This document shows, piece after piece, positions 30,397 through 40,167 of a DNA stretch of 53,044 bases. The stretch comes from a virus, in the IMG/VR virus record IMGVR_UViG_3300023109_001242, positions 1 through 53,044 of that record; one strand, given 5' to 3'. Each line of letters begins with the position of its first letter. The stretch's first letter is position 1. The notes beneath the pieces were generated by a model that was not told the DNA's origin, made no database searches, and saw nothing but the letters and a program-made list of their open reading frames with translations. The translations under genes and the position numbers were made by a program.

Positions 30397-31794
30397 ATGG
30401 CTAAAGAAGCTTTTAATCCATCACGTTGCGAAATTAAAAAAGCAGAGCTAATACCGCACGTTAAAGAAAACATTAAATCATATGATATCTCATTAATGAT
30501 TGGTGATTTTCATTTAAACCAGAGTATTGATTCTGTTGCTTTAAGTGGCTCTATAGACGTGTTAGACAATATTAATTTATTGCAAGGCATGCCGTTGCGT
30601 GGTGAAGAGCAATTAAGATTAACGATATATTGTTATGATAAACAAACTGAAATCACTTTAAATTGTCAAGTTATTAAAATTAATAGATTAGAGCCAACAC
30701 CTGATACTAAAGGCATGAGCTATACTTTACATTGGATAACAAAGTTAAGTTATGAGTCTGGTAAACGATCAATGATTAGATCATTTATTAATAAGAAGCC
30801 TTCTACAATTGTACATGATATATTTAAAACATATTATGGTAGTAATTTAACTGCGATCACAAAATTGCCTGATGGAAGAAAAATACCAGACAACACAAAA
30901 GTTTATAATATCGAAAAAGACCAAGGTCGTAGATTATACATTGAAGAATCAGATAATAATATAACAGTTACTATACCAGATTATAGTCCAGCAGAAGCAA
31001 TACAATTTATCGTAAAGAGAACATACGGAAGCACAAGATCTAAATCATCTTCTTTTAGATTCTTTGAAAGATTTGATGGTTGGTATTTTGTAAGTGATGA
31101 ATGGTTATTTCAGAATGGAAGAGATAATGGTGCTAAGGTATTAAATTATAATCCCTTTGTTGAACTCGATGGTGCTAATCCACTTGAACAAATTAATGGT
31201 TTAACACAACTCAATTATAATAAAAGAGTTAATACAGCATCTGATATATTGGGTGGTGCTTATAGTAATACTATATTGGAAATTGATATATTAGCAAGAA
31301 CAGCAAAGAAATATAATTACAATTATAAAGATTACTATAAAGAGTATACTGATGTTGGTGGTAAAACAGCTTCATTAGGTACAGATGTTCATAGCGAAAA
31401 GTTTATTAGTGATACTTTTAATAAAGAAAACGCTAAACAATTTATGATCGTTAGAGATTATAGAGCAGATAAGAATGCAGGAACATTTAAACCAGAGAAT
31501 AATATAAGAGAAATAGTAGCTAAAAGAAATATGTTTGAGTACCATTCTCAATCAACTGGAATGACAGCAGTAACTGCAGGTCGTTTAGATATTCAAGCAG
31601 GTCAAATAGTTAAATTAGATATTAAAGAAATGAATGCAGGTAGTCAAGCTGAAAAGAATCAACAACTAAGTGGTAGATACTTAGTAGTTGCTGTTGAGAA
31701 TCATATTAATAATGGAGAATGTACCACTGGTTTAGCTCTCTATAAGTTTGGTTTCAGCGATGCAGCCGGTGATAAGAAAGGAGCAATTATATAA
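30397..31794 (+). CDS. gp27-like baseplate hub protein
   Basis: 465 residues (T4 gp27 is 391). It precedes the gp5-like gene as hub proteins do. Strand-rich pattern with LSGSIDVLDNINLLQGMPLRGEEQLRLTIY, then FRFFERFDGWYFVS and a C-terminal MTAVTAGRLDIQAGQIVKL.I..M....SGRYLVVAVENHI, the latter typical of gpD/gp27-type hub domains. Direct motif identity to T4 gp27 is low, so the assignment is structural and positional. Confidence 0.65.
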   Translation: MAKEAFNPSRCEIKKAELIPHVKENIKSYDISLMIGDFHLNQSIDSVALSGSIDVLDNINLLQGMPLRGEEQLRLTIYCYDKQTEITLNCQVIKINRLEPTPDTKGMSYTLHWITKLSYESGKRSMIRSFINKKPSTIVHDIFKTYYGSNLTAITKLPDGRKIPDNTKVYNIEKDQGRRLYIEESDNNITVTIPDYSPAEAIQFIVKRTYGSTRSKSSSFRFFERFDGWYFVSDEWLFQNGRDNGAKVLNYNPFVELDGANPLEQINGLTQLNYNKRVNTASDILGGAYSNTILEIDILARTAKKYNYNYKDYYKEYTDVGGKTASLGTDVHSEKFISDTFNKENAKQFMIVRDYRADKNAGTFKPENNIREIVAKRNMFEYHSQSTGMTAVTAGRLDIQAGQIVKLDIKEMNAGSQAEKNQQLSGRYLVVAVENHINNGECTTGLALYKFGFSDAAGDKKGAII

Positions 31795-33605
31795 TGAGAA
31801 CAGGAATGGGAATACGCAGCCCAATGTTTTTCGTTGGAGTCGTTGAAAATAACGACGATCCTACAGGTCAAGGCCGCGTACAAGTAAGAGCGTTTGGTGT
31901 ACACGGTGAAAATACTGAAGCAGAAATTTTAACTGGTGCTTTACCATGGGCGCCATGTGTCTCTGGTGAATATAGTAATGATACTCCAGTACCTAAGTTA
32001 AACACATTTGTATTTGGTATGTTTTTAGATGGTGATGAAGCACAACATCCAATGGTACTTGGTTTAATACCTACACAATATATGGCACCACATGACCCAG
32101 AAAAAGATAAATGGGGTGTAGTACCAGGCAAAGATGGTGACTTACTTGGTAAAGGTGCTGCTCCAAATGATATTGGTGAAGCTCCACAAAGTAAATTAGC
32201 ACGTGGTGAAGCTCTTGACTCAACTTATATTACTAGTATGTTTTCAAACGCCATTCAAGGTCAAAAGATTGCAGATTCAGATTCAACATGGAATGAACCG
32301 CCTCCTGCTTATGGTGCAAAATATCCACATAATAGAGTTATAGAAACTGCAAGACATAGTATTGAGATTGATGACACACCTGGTGCAGAACGTATTAATA
32401 TTCACCATTTCTCTGGTTCTTATATTGAAATAGATGCTGTTGGTTCAGTTAAAGAACGTGCTGATGGCGATCGCTACGAAGTTACTATTGGAACTGCACA
32501 CCAATCGGCAGGTCACTCAACAGTTACGATCAACGGTAATTCTCACGTTTATGTTAAGGGAAATAAAACAGAAGAAATAATGGGCGATTATAAACAAATC
32601 GTTCACGGTGAACACGAGTTATCTATCGGTGGTAGTTCATTCTATAATGTTGGTAATCATTTAAATGCACGTGGTGCTAATATTAAACTTGAAGGTAATG
32701 CAGATAGAGTTACAATATTCGGTAAAAACGAAGTACAGTTTGAAGCAGAAAAACAAATTAACTCAGTATCAATGAATATTAAAAGTACTGCTTTAAATAC
32801 AGTTGACATATATTCAAATAAAGCAATTAAATTAACCACTCCAATGGATATTCATTTAACTGGTTCTAATATTATTAATAATGCTGCTGGTTTAATACCA
32901 CCCACACCTTTATCAGGCGGTGTTGGTGTTCCTGGATTTAGTGTTAACGCGTTAGCATGTCAATTTACATCTGCAACCGGTTCATTCAGTGGAATATGGA
33001 ATGCGTCAGTTGGAAACTTTGGAGTAATGACAACTCCTGTTGCTAATATATCAACTGCAAGTATTACAGCAGCAAGTGTTACTGGTTTAAATGCAACTCT
33101 TGGTAGTGTAAGTAAATTAGATGCTGGTACAGTTTCAGCTGGAAAGGTAAGTGGTGGTCGTGGTGACTTTGCTTCATTAGGTGCACCTCTTCCTATAGTT
33201 ACTGGTTCTGCTTCAATATCATTCAGCCCTGGCTTTACTGTTGCTGCTCCAACACCACCAACTGCTTTACCAAATGTTAATGTTGCAATTCCATCTTTAC
33301 CTGCATTAGTTCCTGCTGCAATAAGTACTCCAGTAGCTGCACCATTACCTGGTGTTACTTCGGGTTGGGCTTATCCTACAGGTAACGGACCACTCTTTTT
33401 AGCTTCAATATTAACTTCACCATTTAGTGTGGTAACAGGTATTAATCCACTACCAACTGGAGGATTAGGTATTCCAAGAATTCAAATGCCTGAACCTGCA
33501 AGTTATGGTAAAACAATCTTATCCAAAGGATACTTTGCATTGGGTTACGCTCTTGGATTTGTAGCCCCACTCGATGATTCTGCAGATGGAGACTTCAATG
33601 GCTAG
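31794..33605 (+). CDS. 5: gp5-type baseplate hub spike without lysozyme domain
   Basis: 603 residues. The N-terminal OB-fold domain (about 12-115) has VGVVENNDDPTGQGRVQVRA and MVLGLIP. Residues about 195-370 form the repeated beta-helix spike (HYVK- and EIMGDYKQIVHGEHELSIGG-like segments). A proline/alanine/serine-rich extension of about 230 residues follows (TPVAAPLPGV and similar). T4 gp5 has a lysozyme domain between OB fold and helix; no E..D..T lysozyme pattern is present here. The muralytic function may have moved to the next gene. Confidence 0.8.
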   Translation: MRTGMGIRSPMFFVGVVENNDDPTGQGRVQVRAFGVHGENTEAEILTGALPWAPCVSGEYSNDTPVPKLNTFVFGMFLDGDEAQHPMVLGLIPTQYMAPHDPEKDKWGVVPGKDGDLLGKGAAPNDIGEAPQSKLARGEALDSTYITSMFSNAIQGQKIADSDSTWNEPPPAYGAKYPHNRVIETARHSIEIDDTPGAERINIHHFSGSYIEIDAVGSVKERADGDRYEVTIGTAHQSAGHSTVTINGNSHVYVKGNKTEEIMGDYKQIVHGEHELSIGGSSFYNVGNHLNARGANIKLEGNADRVTIFGKNEVQFEAEKQINSVSMNIKSTALNTVDIYSNKAIKLTTPMDIHLTGSNIINNAAGLIPPTPLSGGVGVPGFSVNALACQFTSATGSFSGIWNASVGNFGVMTTPVANISTASITAASVTGLNATLGSVSKLDAGTVSAGKVSGGRGDFASLGAPLPIVTGSASISFSPGFTVAAPTPPTALPNVNVAIPSLPALVPAAISTPVAAPLPGVTSGWAYPTGNGPLFLASILTSPFSVVTGINPLPTGGLGIPRIQMPEPASYGKTILSKGYFALGYALGFVAPLDDSADGDFNG

Positions 33606-35169
33606 TTGTACTGATACAAGAGATCAAACATATATTAATAAAGTCAATGTTGCTATTGAGCCACCAGTTATTAATGGTCGTTATACATCAGCAGCAATTG
33701 ATGTTTTTGCAGAAGAGCTTGCACAAAATATATTACAAGACGCTGAAAAAAATCCACTTAAAATTGCTGTTAATACTTACGGTGATGAATTCTACGAAGC
33801 TGTTAATTATATTAATGGACCGTGGAAAAACAGAATCGGTGCAAATGCTGGTGAATCACTAGCGAGACGATGGCAGAGTGGGAACATTACAAACCTTGAA
33901 GTTGCAGACTTTATGGCAGCTTATAATTATACAGCCGCTGGTCTTGCTAATCAGAATAATTTATCTAAGCTGAATTTAGAACTAACTAACTTTTATAATG
34001 GTGGAATATCTGAAAGTGTTATCGGTGGATTCTGTAATAGTTTAAAAAATATATTTAATCAGATAGATGCCTTTTATGATTTAATTGGTGTAGTTGATGG
34101 ATTAATCCAAGACGCTATAGCAATTTATAATAAGATACCAAGAGACTATGATGGATTTAAAACATTAATTCAAGAGGAGATTATCGACAAGCTTCTTGAA
34201 GAAATACGAAATAAGATTATTAATGTTATAGTAGAAACGTTCAATGACATTATGGCTGCTATTGAAAACTTTGACCCTGTTGGTATTATATCAGACACTG
34301 TAACAGATGTCAACCGTATGCATACAAAAAGAGTTATGACACTTAAAGAACGTATGTGTAATCAGATGACAGAAAAAGAAAAACAAAAGCTTAAAGATAA
34401 ACTTAAAAACTTTATGGATTACGCTGTTGGTCTCTTTGAAAACATTGACTTAGAAACAGTTCAGTTCTTAGTTTATAGGTTCTGTGCACTTGCTACTAAC
34501 ATTGAATCACTTATTAAAGAAATTAAAAATCCATTAGATCAGTTCGGTAATAGGTATCAAAGAGTCGTTCAAAGACTACAAACTATATCAAAACTCAATA
34601 CATCTACTGCTATTCGTAACGGAGGCATAAGATTTTCTGAAGAATACCGACGAGAAGCTATAAATAGTCTAAGGGATGTATGGGAATCTTCTGAAGAAGA
34701 TCCTGGTAAGGTTCGTAGAACACCTACTGGTGAAGATGCGATCATAGTACCAGAGATAACTGCTCAAGAATATAAAGATTTACCTCCTTGTATGGCTGTC
34801 TTAAAAGGCTCTAATGCAAGGTTTGGATTAGATGGTAAAAGCTTTGACGAAGATAACGGAGTTGGTTTACCTGCGTATACTCACATTGATTTAGATGTTA
34901 AAGTATATTTGGCAAGGTTTCAAAAGAAGCTTGGTAGCAAAGTTATTATTACCAAGGGTTGGGTAAATAAAGAATATAACGATGAAGTAAAGGGGTCGCC
35001 AGAGAGTAGCCATTTAAGTGGACTTGTTATAGATATACAAAACGATTTTGAATTAAATAGCGACGAAAAGGTTGAAGAATTTAAGACAAGAGCGTTTGCA
35101 GCAGGATTTAAATACATTGTAATTTACGATAAGCATATCCATTTAGACATAAGAGATATACCTAGATGA
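33598..35169 (+). CDS. baseplate protein with C-terminal M15-type peptidase domain
   Basis: 523 residues from the ATG at 33598, with GGAG 8 nt upstream and 8-nt overlap with gp5; a start at 33574 adds eight residues without a ribosome site. The first 390 residues are helical, with no family recognised. The last 120 carry a zinc peptidase pattern: VIITKGWVNKEYND, SSHLSGLVIDI (His472, Asp479) and HIHLDIRD (His513, His515), as in M15/VanY D-Ala-D-Ala peptidases. It probably cuts peptidoglycan crosslinks at injection. Zinc and substrate are predictions. Confidence 0.7.
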   Translation: MASCTDTRDQTYINKVNVAIEPPVINGRYTSAAIDVFAEELAQNILQDAEKNPLKIAVNTYGDEFYEAVNYINGPWKNRIGANAGESLARRWQSGNITNLEVADFMAAYNYTAAGLANQNNLSKLNLELTNFYNGGISESVIGGFCNSLKNIFNQIDAFYDLIGVVDGLIQDAIAIYNKIPRDYDGFKTLIQEEIIDKLLEEIRNKIINVIVETFNDIMAAIENFDPVGIISDTVTDVNRMHTKRVMTLKERMCNQMTEKEKQKLKDKLKNFMDYAVGLFENIDLETVQFLVYRFCALATNIESLIKEIKNPLDQFGNRYQRVVQRLQTISKLNTSTAIRNGGIRFSEEYRREAINSLRDVWESSEEDPGKVRRTPTGEDAIIVPEITAQEYKDLPPCMAVLKGSNARFGLDGKSFDEDNGVGLPAYTHIDLDVKVYLARFQKKLGSKVIITKGWVNKEYNDEVKGSPESSHLSGLVIDIQNDFELNSDEKVEEFKTRAFAAGFKYIVIYDKHIHLDIRDIPR

Positions 35170-35582
35170 CTATAATTAGTAAAACACCGGTAACTAAAAA
35201 GCCGAATTTATATAGCGACTTTAATAAAGACTTGCGAATCAGTCCTGTTTCAAAGGACCTCGCTATTTTAAAAGACGAAGACGCAGTAAAGGAAAGTTTA
35301 AAGAATCTGATATTAACAGATCCTGGTGAAAGACTTATGCAACCATTTATTGGTGGCGGAATACGTGGGTTGTTATTTGAGAACATAACACCTGGCGTAT
35401 TAAAGACGATAGAAACCCGTGTTAAAAATACAATTCAGACATACGAACCACGAGCAGAAATAATTAGTGTCGAAGCATCAACTGAATATGATGACAATAC
35501 AGTTAGGGTACTAATACAATTTTATATACGAAATGTCGATCGTCCAATATCGCTCGATTTAATTTTAGAAAGGATAAGATAA
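35166..35582 (+). CDS. 25: gp25 baseplate wedge protein
   Basis: 138 residues (T4 gp25 is 132), GPW/gp25 family. Features are DLRISPVSKDLAILKDEDAVKES, LILTDPGERLMQPFIGGGI and the conserved YEPRAEI (EPR core). It joins wedge and hub and triggers sheath contraction. It overlaps the previous gene by 4 nt (ATGA). Confidence 0.93.
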   Translation: MTIISKTPVTKKPNLYSDFNKDLRISPVSKDLAILKDEDAVKESLKNLILTDPGERLMQPFIGGGIRGLLFENITPGVLKTIETRVKNTIQTYEPRAEIISVEASTEYDDNTVRVLIQFYIRNVDRPISLDLILERIR

Positions 35583-35583
35583 G

Positions 35584-37476
35584 ATGGCCAGTCCAAAAAC
35601 TCCAATTACTGAACTCGATTTTGATTCGATAAAAGATCAGTTAAAAACATTTCTGCAAACGCAGACTCAATTTAAAGATTATAATTTTGAAGGTAGTAAC
35701 ATGAGCGCGATGCTTGATGTGCTTGCGTTTAACACTTTCCAAAATAACTTCTATACAAACATGACAATGAATGAGATGTTTCTTGACTCGGCCGTCTTAA
35801 AGAACTCTATCGTTTCTCATGCAAAAGAATTAAACTATATTCCAAGATCTCGTAAATCTGCTAAAGCAACTGTTCGTGTAACGATTACTGATCCAAACGA
35901 AGTTGCATCTACAGTATCTATTCCAACTTATACTAACTTCAGTTCTGCTTACCAAGGAGAATCCTTTAACTTCGTAACTAATCAAACATATGTTGCAAGA
36001 AGAACAGAACCTGGTGTATACGTAGCTGATAACGTTGATATCTTTGAAGGACAAATACTTGCCTCATTCCAAAGAGAAGGATTTATTATTGATGGTGATG
36101 GTGTATTACGTGTACAGTTAACCAATGACGAAGTTGACACAGACTCTATTGTAGTCTTTGTTGATGCTGAGCAGCAAGAAGATCGAAACGTATTTACTCG
36201 TGCTAATACGATATACGGTGTTAAACCATCCGATAAAGTATTTTATTTAGAACCTTATTTAGATAACAGATATGCAGTTTATTTTGGTAAAAATGAATTT
36301 GGTTTACAGCCAGAAGAGTTTGAAGATGTGCGTGTACGATACCGTGTATGTTCAGGTGTACTACCAAATGGCGCATCAAGTTTTACAACAAGCTTTTTTG
36401 AAAACGCTACTGTTTCAGTAAGTACTATTGCTCCTGCAGCTAATGGTGCAGAACGTGAGAGTATGGAATCTATTAGATACTTTGCTCCTAAAGCATTAGC
36501 AGTACAAGAACGTGCAGTAACAACAAAAGATTACGAAGTATTATTACAACAAGCGTTCCCATCAATTAAAAGTGTAAGTGCTTATGGTGGTGAAGAATTA
36601 GAACCACCTCAATTTGGTCGTGTTGGTATTTCTGTTTATTTAGATGCAGAAACAACGCTGATCAGTTCAACTCTTGCTAATACTTATATTAATTATTTAA
36701 AAGAAAAGAGTCCGTTAGGTATTGAACCAATATTTGTACAGACTGAATTTGTTTACGCTGATATAGTTGTTGATATTGTTTATAGTAATAAGAGTACATC
36801 AAAGAGTGCATCAGAACTTGAAGCACTAATCAGATCACAAATACAATCATACGCTGATAATAACCTCGAAGATTTTGATGTTAAACTGAGAGGAAGTAAA
36901 CTCACATCTGAAATTGATAAAATAGATACTGGTATTCTATCAAGTTCATTAGCGATCATGCCGATGATTGATTGGGTGCCAAATACAAATATTAAATCAG
37001 CTCCAAGCTTTAAATTTGAGATGGAGCTTATTAAACCATATCCATTTAGAGATGCTAACGGTTTTGCAAATTATAAACCTGCAATGAAGAGTACACCGTT
37101 TGATGTTAATAAAATTTGTGTTTATTTACAAGACGATGGTCTTGGTAACCTAATGACTATTATTAACGATGTTACTAACCCACAAGTATTTAATCCTAAT
37201 GTTGGTACTATTGATTACGCAACTGGTAATATTAAACTTAATGATATTATTGTTGAAGCATATGACGGAGCATCTATTAAAATAATGGTTAATCCTAAAA
37301 AGAATGATATTAATTCACCGAAGGGTCGTGTATTCCTTATTAGAGATACAGACGTTCAAGTGAATATGGCTCTTGAAGAAATACCTGGTACTTCAACCAC
37401 TGCTTCAAGTTCAGCGATCGGTTCATTAAATGCTTCAACATCTAGTTCTTCATCATCAAACAATAACGGTTATTAA
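35584..37476 (+). CDS. 6: gp6 baseplate wedge protein
   Basis: 630 residues (T4 gp6 is 660). Conserved segments are FDSIKDQLKTFL, FKDYNFEGSNMSAMLDVLAF, NFYTNMTMNEMFLDSA, AKELNYIPRSRKSAKA and a later RAVTTKDYEVLLQQAFPSIK. gp6 forms the wedge ring with gp7 and gp53. The C-terminus ends in a serine/asparagine-rich tail (TASSSAIGSLNASTSSS...), unusual for gp6. Confidence 0.9.
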   Translation: MASPKTPITELDFDSIKDQLKTFLQTQTQFKDYNFEGSNMSAMLDVLAFNTFQNNFYTNMTMNEMFLDSAVLKNSIVSHAKELNYIPRSRKSAKATVRVTITDPNEVASTVSIPTYTNFSSAYQGESFNFVTNQTYVARRTEPGVYVADNVDIFEGQILASFQREGFIIDGDGVLRVQLTNDEVDTDSIVVFVDAEQQEDRNVFTRANTIYGVKPSDKVFYLEPYLDNRYAVYFGKNEFGLQPEEFEDVRVRYRVCSGVLPNGASSFTTSFFENATVSVSTIAPAANGAERESMESIRYFAPKALAVQERAVTTKDYEVLLQQAFPSIKSVSAYGGEELEPPQFGRVGISVYLDAETTLISSTLANTYINYLKEKSPLGIEPIFVQTEFVYADIVVDIVYSNKSTSKSASELEALIRSQIQSYADNNLEDFDVKLRGSKLTSEIDKIDTGILSSSLAIMPMIDWVPNTNIKSAPSFKFEMELIKPYPFRDANGFANYKPAMKSTPFDVNKICVYLQDDGLGNLMTIINDVTNPQVFNPNVGTIDYATGNIKLNDIIVEAYDGASIKIMVNPKKNDINSPKGRVFLIRDTDVQVNMALEEIPGTSTTASSSAIGSLNASTSSSSSSNNNGY

Positions 37477-37488
37477 TAGGAAATTATA

Positions 37489-40134
37489 ATGGCTGAAAAT
37501 TATTCACAGATAGAAAAAAGTATAAGCTACTTTATTAATCAGCAGTTCCCAGCGATCTATCGTGAAAATGGACCAGAGCTTGTACAATTAGTTAAAGACT
37601 ATTACAAGTTTATGGAAACTGAGACTAATCAGTCGACCTATGTTTCTCGACGTTTCTATGACTATAAAGATATAGATACAACGATTAAATCTTTATTAGT
37701 ATTCTTCCAAAAGAAATACTTAGCTGATTTAGAATTAAAAGAGTCAATTGTTCCATTCCTTGTTAAAAATGTTTTAGACCTTTATAGAAGAAAAGGTACT
37801 AAGGCTGGTATTGAATTATTCTTTGCTACATTTTATAATGAGTATGATATTGATATCGTTTATCCTGCTTCGAAGATACTCAAGCCATCTAATTCAGAAT
37901 GGAAGACTGGTACATTCCTTCAGATGTTTCCAAACGATAATCTATTTTATAGTAAAACAAGTAAAGAATATACTTACTCAGATCTTATTTCTAAAAACAT
38001 TACTGGTAGTATATCACACGCAGTAGCTTCAGTAACTAAAATTAATTCAATATTAATTAACGGTATTTACACACCTATTATTTACCTCGATAATGTTGCA
38101 GGTAAATTTGTAAAGTACGACGATATCTATACTAATATTAATGGTGAAATAGTTACCTTCGGTCGTTTAAACGGATCCTTAAGTGAGTTTATAGTAGATA
38201 AAGAAGGCGGACCTGACGGTATCAAATCATCTGGTAATGCACCTGGTGACCCATTTAAAGTTAAAGCAGATGCTGGCGGCGGTGGTGAAGGTATAGTTGT
38301 TACTGTATCAGAAGAAACAGATAGTGTTGCAGAATATACTATTGTAGATGGTGGATTCGGTTATACAGTTGCTAATACATCACTTATAGTTTCAGACCAA
38401 TCAATTCAAAGAGCAGTTAGCGATCAAACAGTCTGGGAATACGGTGAAGTATTACGAGACACTTCAGGTAACGAAGGATTTATTGTTGGTACTAACGAAA
38501 GGTCTATCGGTGTTAAAATGAACGGTTCTGATATATTTGATCAGACTCGTGCAATCAGTACAGTTAATCGTAGTCCTAATATTGATTTAAAGGCAACAGG
38601 TATTCAAAGAGCGGTTTCTGCCAAACCATCAATACCTTCTCCAGGTCCACTCTTCCCAGAAGGATCTCCACCTGACGCTAACACAATGGTCACGGCTGTA
38701 ATTACAGACATTCAAACAGTTTCGTTAATTACAGACGTTATTCAACCTCATGCAGGTACTTTATTAAATGCTGCTGATTACGAAGTTAACGCGTCTATGT
38801 CTGGTAGTGCATCACCAATTAATATCAATACAGTTATTGGTGACGCGTTTGAAGAGACTGATATTGAAATGGGTAAAATCTCAGGGTTTACGAACATTAA
38901 TCCTGGTGGAGGATATAACTTCGATATATTTGCACGTGCTAAAGATGACCTTGTTAGCAAGCTTCAACAAAGAAATCAAATTGTTCGTTTAGTTAATACG
39001 CCCGATGCTTCTTTGTTTGAGAAAGACGAAATCATTACTGAAGTGGGAACAGGAAGTACTGGTAGAATAATAAAAGTAGATGCTCCTAATGGTTCACTAA
39101 ATATTATTCCAAATACTTGGTATGGGTTTACAGGTACAAATAATATTCAAAAGAGTAATGGTGACCAATATTTTGTTGGTGGAGTTTCAAGAGATTATTC
39201 TTCAACTGCAAGAGTCTTTGGTGATAACGCAGATATTGACGCAAGTGTAGATTTTGAAACTGGTTATATTGAAACAGTTGCAATTAATAATTCAGGTTTC
39301 TCATATATACATGATACTAACGGAATACTTGTTGATCCAGACGACCCAACTAAAGAATTAGCTTTTGGTACGATCAAAGCAGATACTCAAGGAACAAATA
39401 AAGGTTATTGGAAAGACTTTACTTCTCATATTGACGGATACGTACAAAAGGGTTCTGAAAGTACTAACATAGATCGAATTAACAATAATTTTGCTCTTGC
39501 TGTATTAGCAGTAGCTTTTGGATCACCTGCAGACCAAGCAGTAGCAGGTTTAACATCAGCATTTGAACCTTGGTTAATATCTATAGCATCAGATGGTTAT
39601 GCTTATGGTGATATTAATTCAAGTGGTAGTATTAACAGTGACGACGGGCAGCAATTTGCACTACTTTCAACTGGGGTTGACTCGCTTGGTGATCCTGCAT
39701 GGCAGACACGATTTGACGAAATTATTTTCCCAAGTATGAAATTACAACCTTGGTATGACTCGATGCTTAACGTCATTTATACCACAGTAGGTATTGATAC
39801 AGTATATGATTTAGAATACTCATCAGCAGGAATGAGAATACAAGATAGTAACTTCTATCAAGAGTATTCATATCAAATTAAATCTACACTTGATAAGAGT
39901 AGATACGAAAAACTATTAAAAGAGAATGTTCACCTTGCAGGTACTAAGATGTTTGGTGACTTTATCTATAAGTACGAAAATACAAGTACAATTAAACCAC
40001 GATTCATCAGATTCTTTAACGACGATGGATTTGGTACAGCATTGGATATTGCTAATACAGCAACACTCGATGCTTCAGTCACAAACTTTAATGTTGATAG
40101 CACTTATGTTACAGCAGATCATGTAAAAGTATAA
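37489..40134 (+). CDS. gp7-position baseplate wedge protein with dockerin-like motif
   Basis: 881 residues (T4 gp7 is 1032). It lies directly after gp6. The N-terminal SYFINQQFPAIYRENGP, LVQLVKDYYKFME and YRRKGTKAGIELFFATFY are shared by large wedge proteins of marine T4-like phages. The middle is strand-rich with IVDGGFGYT and INPGGGYNF repeats. Near residues 700-725 GDINSSGSINSDDGQQFALL resembles a dockerin calcium-binding repeat. It probably fills the gp7 role. Exact orthology to T4 gp7 is not shown by motif. Confidence 0.7.
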   Translation: MAENYSQIEKSISYFINQQFPAIYRENGPELVQLVKDYYKFMETETNQSTYVSRRFYDYKDIDTTIKSLLVFFQKKYLADLELKESIVPFLVKNVLDLYRRKGTKAGIELFFATFYNEYDIDIVYPASKILKPSNSEWKTGTFLQMFPNDNLFYSKTSKEYTYSDLISKNITGSISHAVASVTKINSILINGIYTPIIYLDNVAGKFVKYDDIYTNINGEIVTFGRLNGSLSEFIVDKEGGPDGIKSSGNAPGDPFKVKADAGGGGEGIVVTVSEETDSVAEYTIVDGGFGYTVANTSLIVSDQSIQRAVSDQTVWEYGEVLRDTSGNEGFIVGTNERSIGVKMNGSDIFDQTRAISTVNRSPNIDLKATGIQRAVSAKPSIPSPGPLFPEGSPPDANTMVTAVITDIQTVSLITDVIQPHAGTLLNAADYEVNASMSGSASPININTVIGDAFEETDIEMGKISGFTNINPGGGYNFDIFARAKDDLVSKLQQRNQIVRLVNTPDASLFEKDEIITEVGTGSTGRIIKVDAPNGSLNIIPNTWYGFTGTNNIQKSNGDQYFVGGVSRDYSSTARVFGDNADIDASVDFETGYIETVAINNSGFSYIHDTNGILVDPDDPTKELAFGTIKADTQGTNKGYWKDFTSHIDGYVQKGSESTNIDRINNNFALAVLAVAFGSPADQAVAGLTSAFEPWLISIASDGYAYGDINSSGSINSDDGQQFALLSTGVDSLGDPAWQTRFDEIIFPSMKLQPWYDSMLNVIYTTVGIDTVYDLEYSSAGMRIQDSNFYQEYSYQIKSTLDKSRYEKLLKENVHLAGTKMFGDFIYKYENTSTIKPRFIRFFNDDGFGTALDIANTATLDASVTNFNVDSTYVTADHVKV

Positions 40135-40140
40135 TAAATA
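40132..40140 (+). promoter_or_regulatory. variant late promoter motif
   Basis: TAATAAATA overlaps the stop of the upstream gene and precedes the fibre gene ATG at 40168 by 27 nt. Confidence 0.35.
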
Positions 40141-40167
40141 TTTAAATAAGAATTTAGAGGAAATGCT

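Noticed and set aside
31794-33605. Search for a lysozyme domain in the gp5-like protein
   Set aside because: No Glu-x8-Asp-x5-Thr type pattern between OB fold and beta-helix; domain judged absent.
34659-34666. TATAAATA inside the M15-peptidase gene
   Set aside because: No in-frame start with a ribosome site follows that would release the peptidase domain; likely chance.
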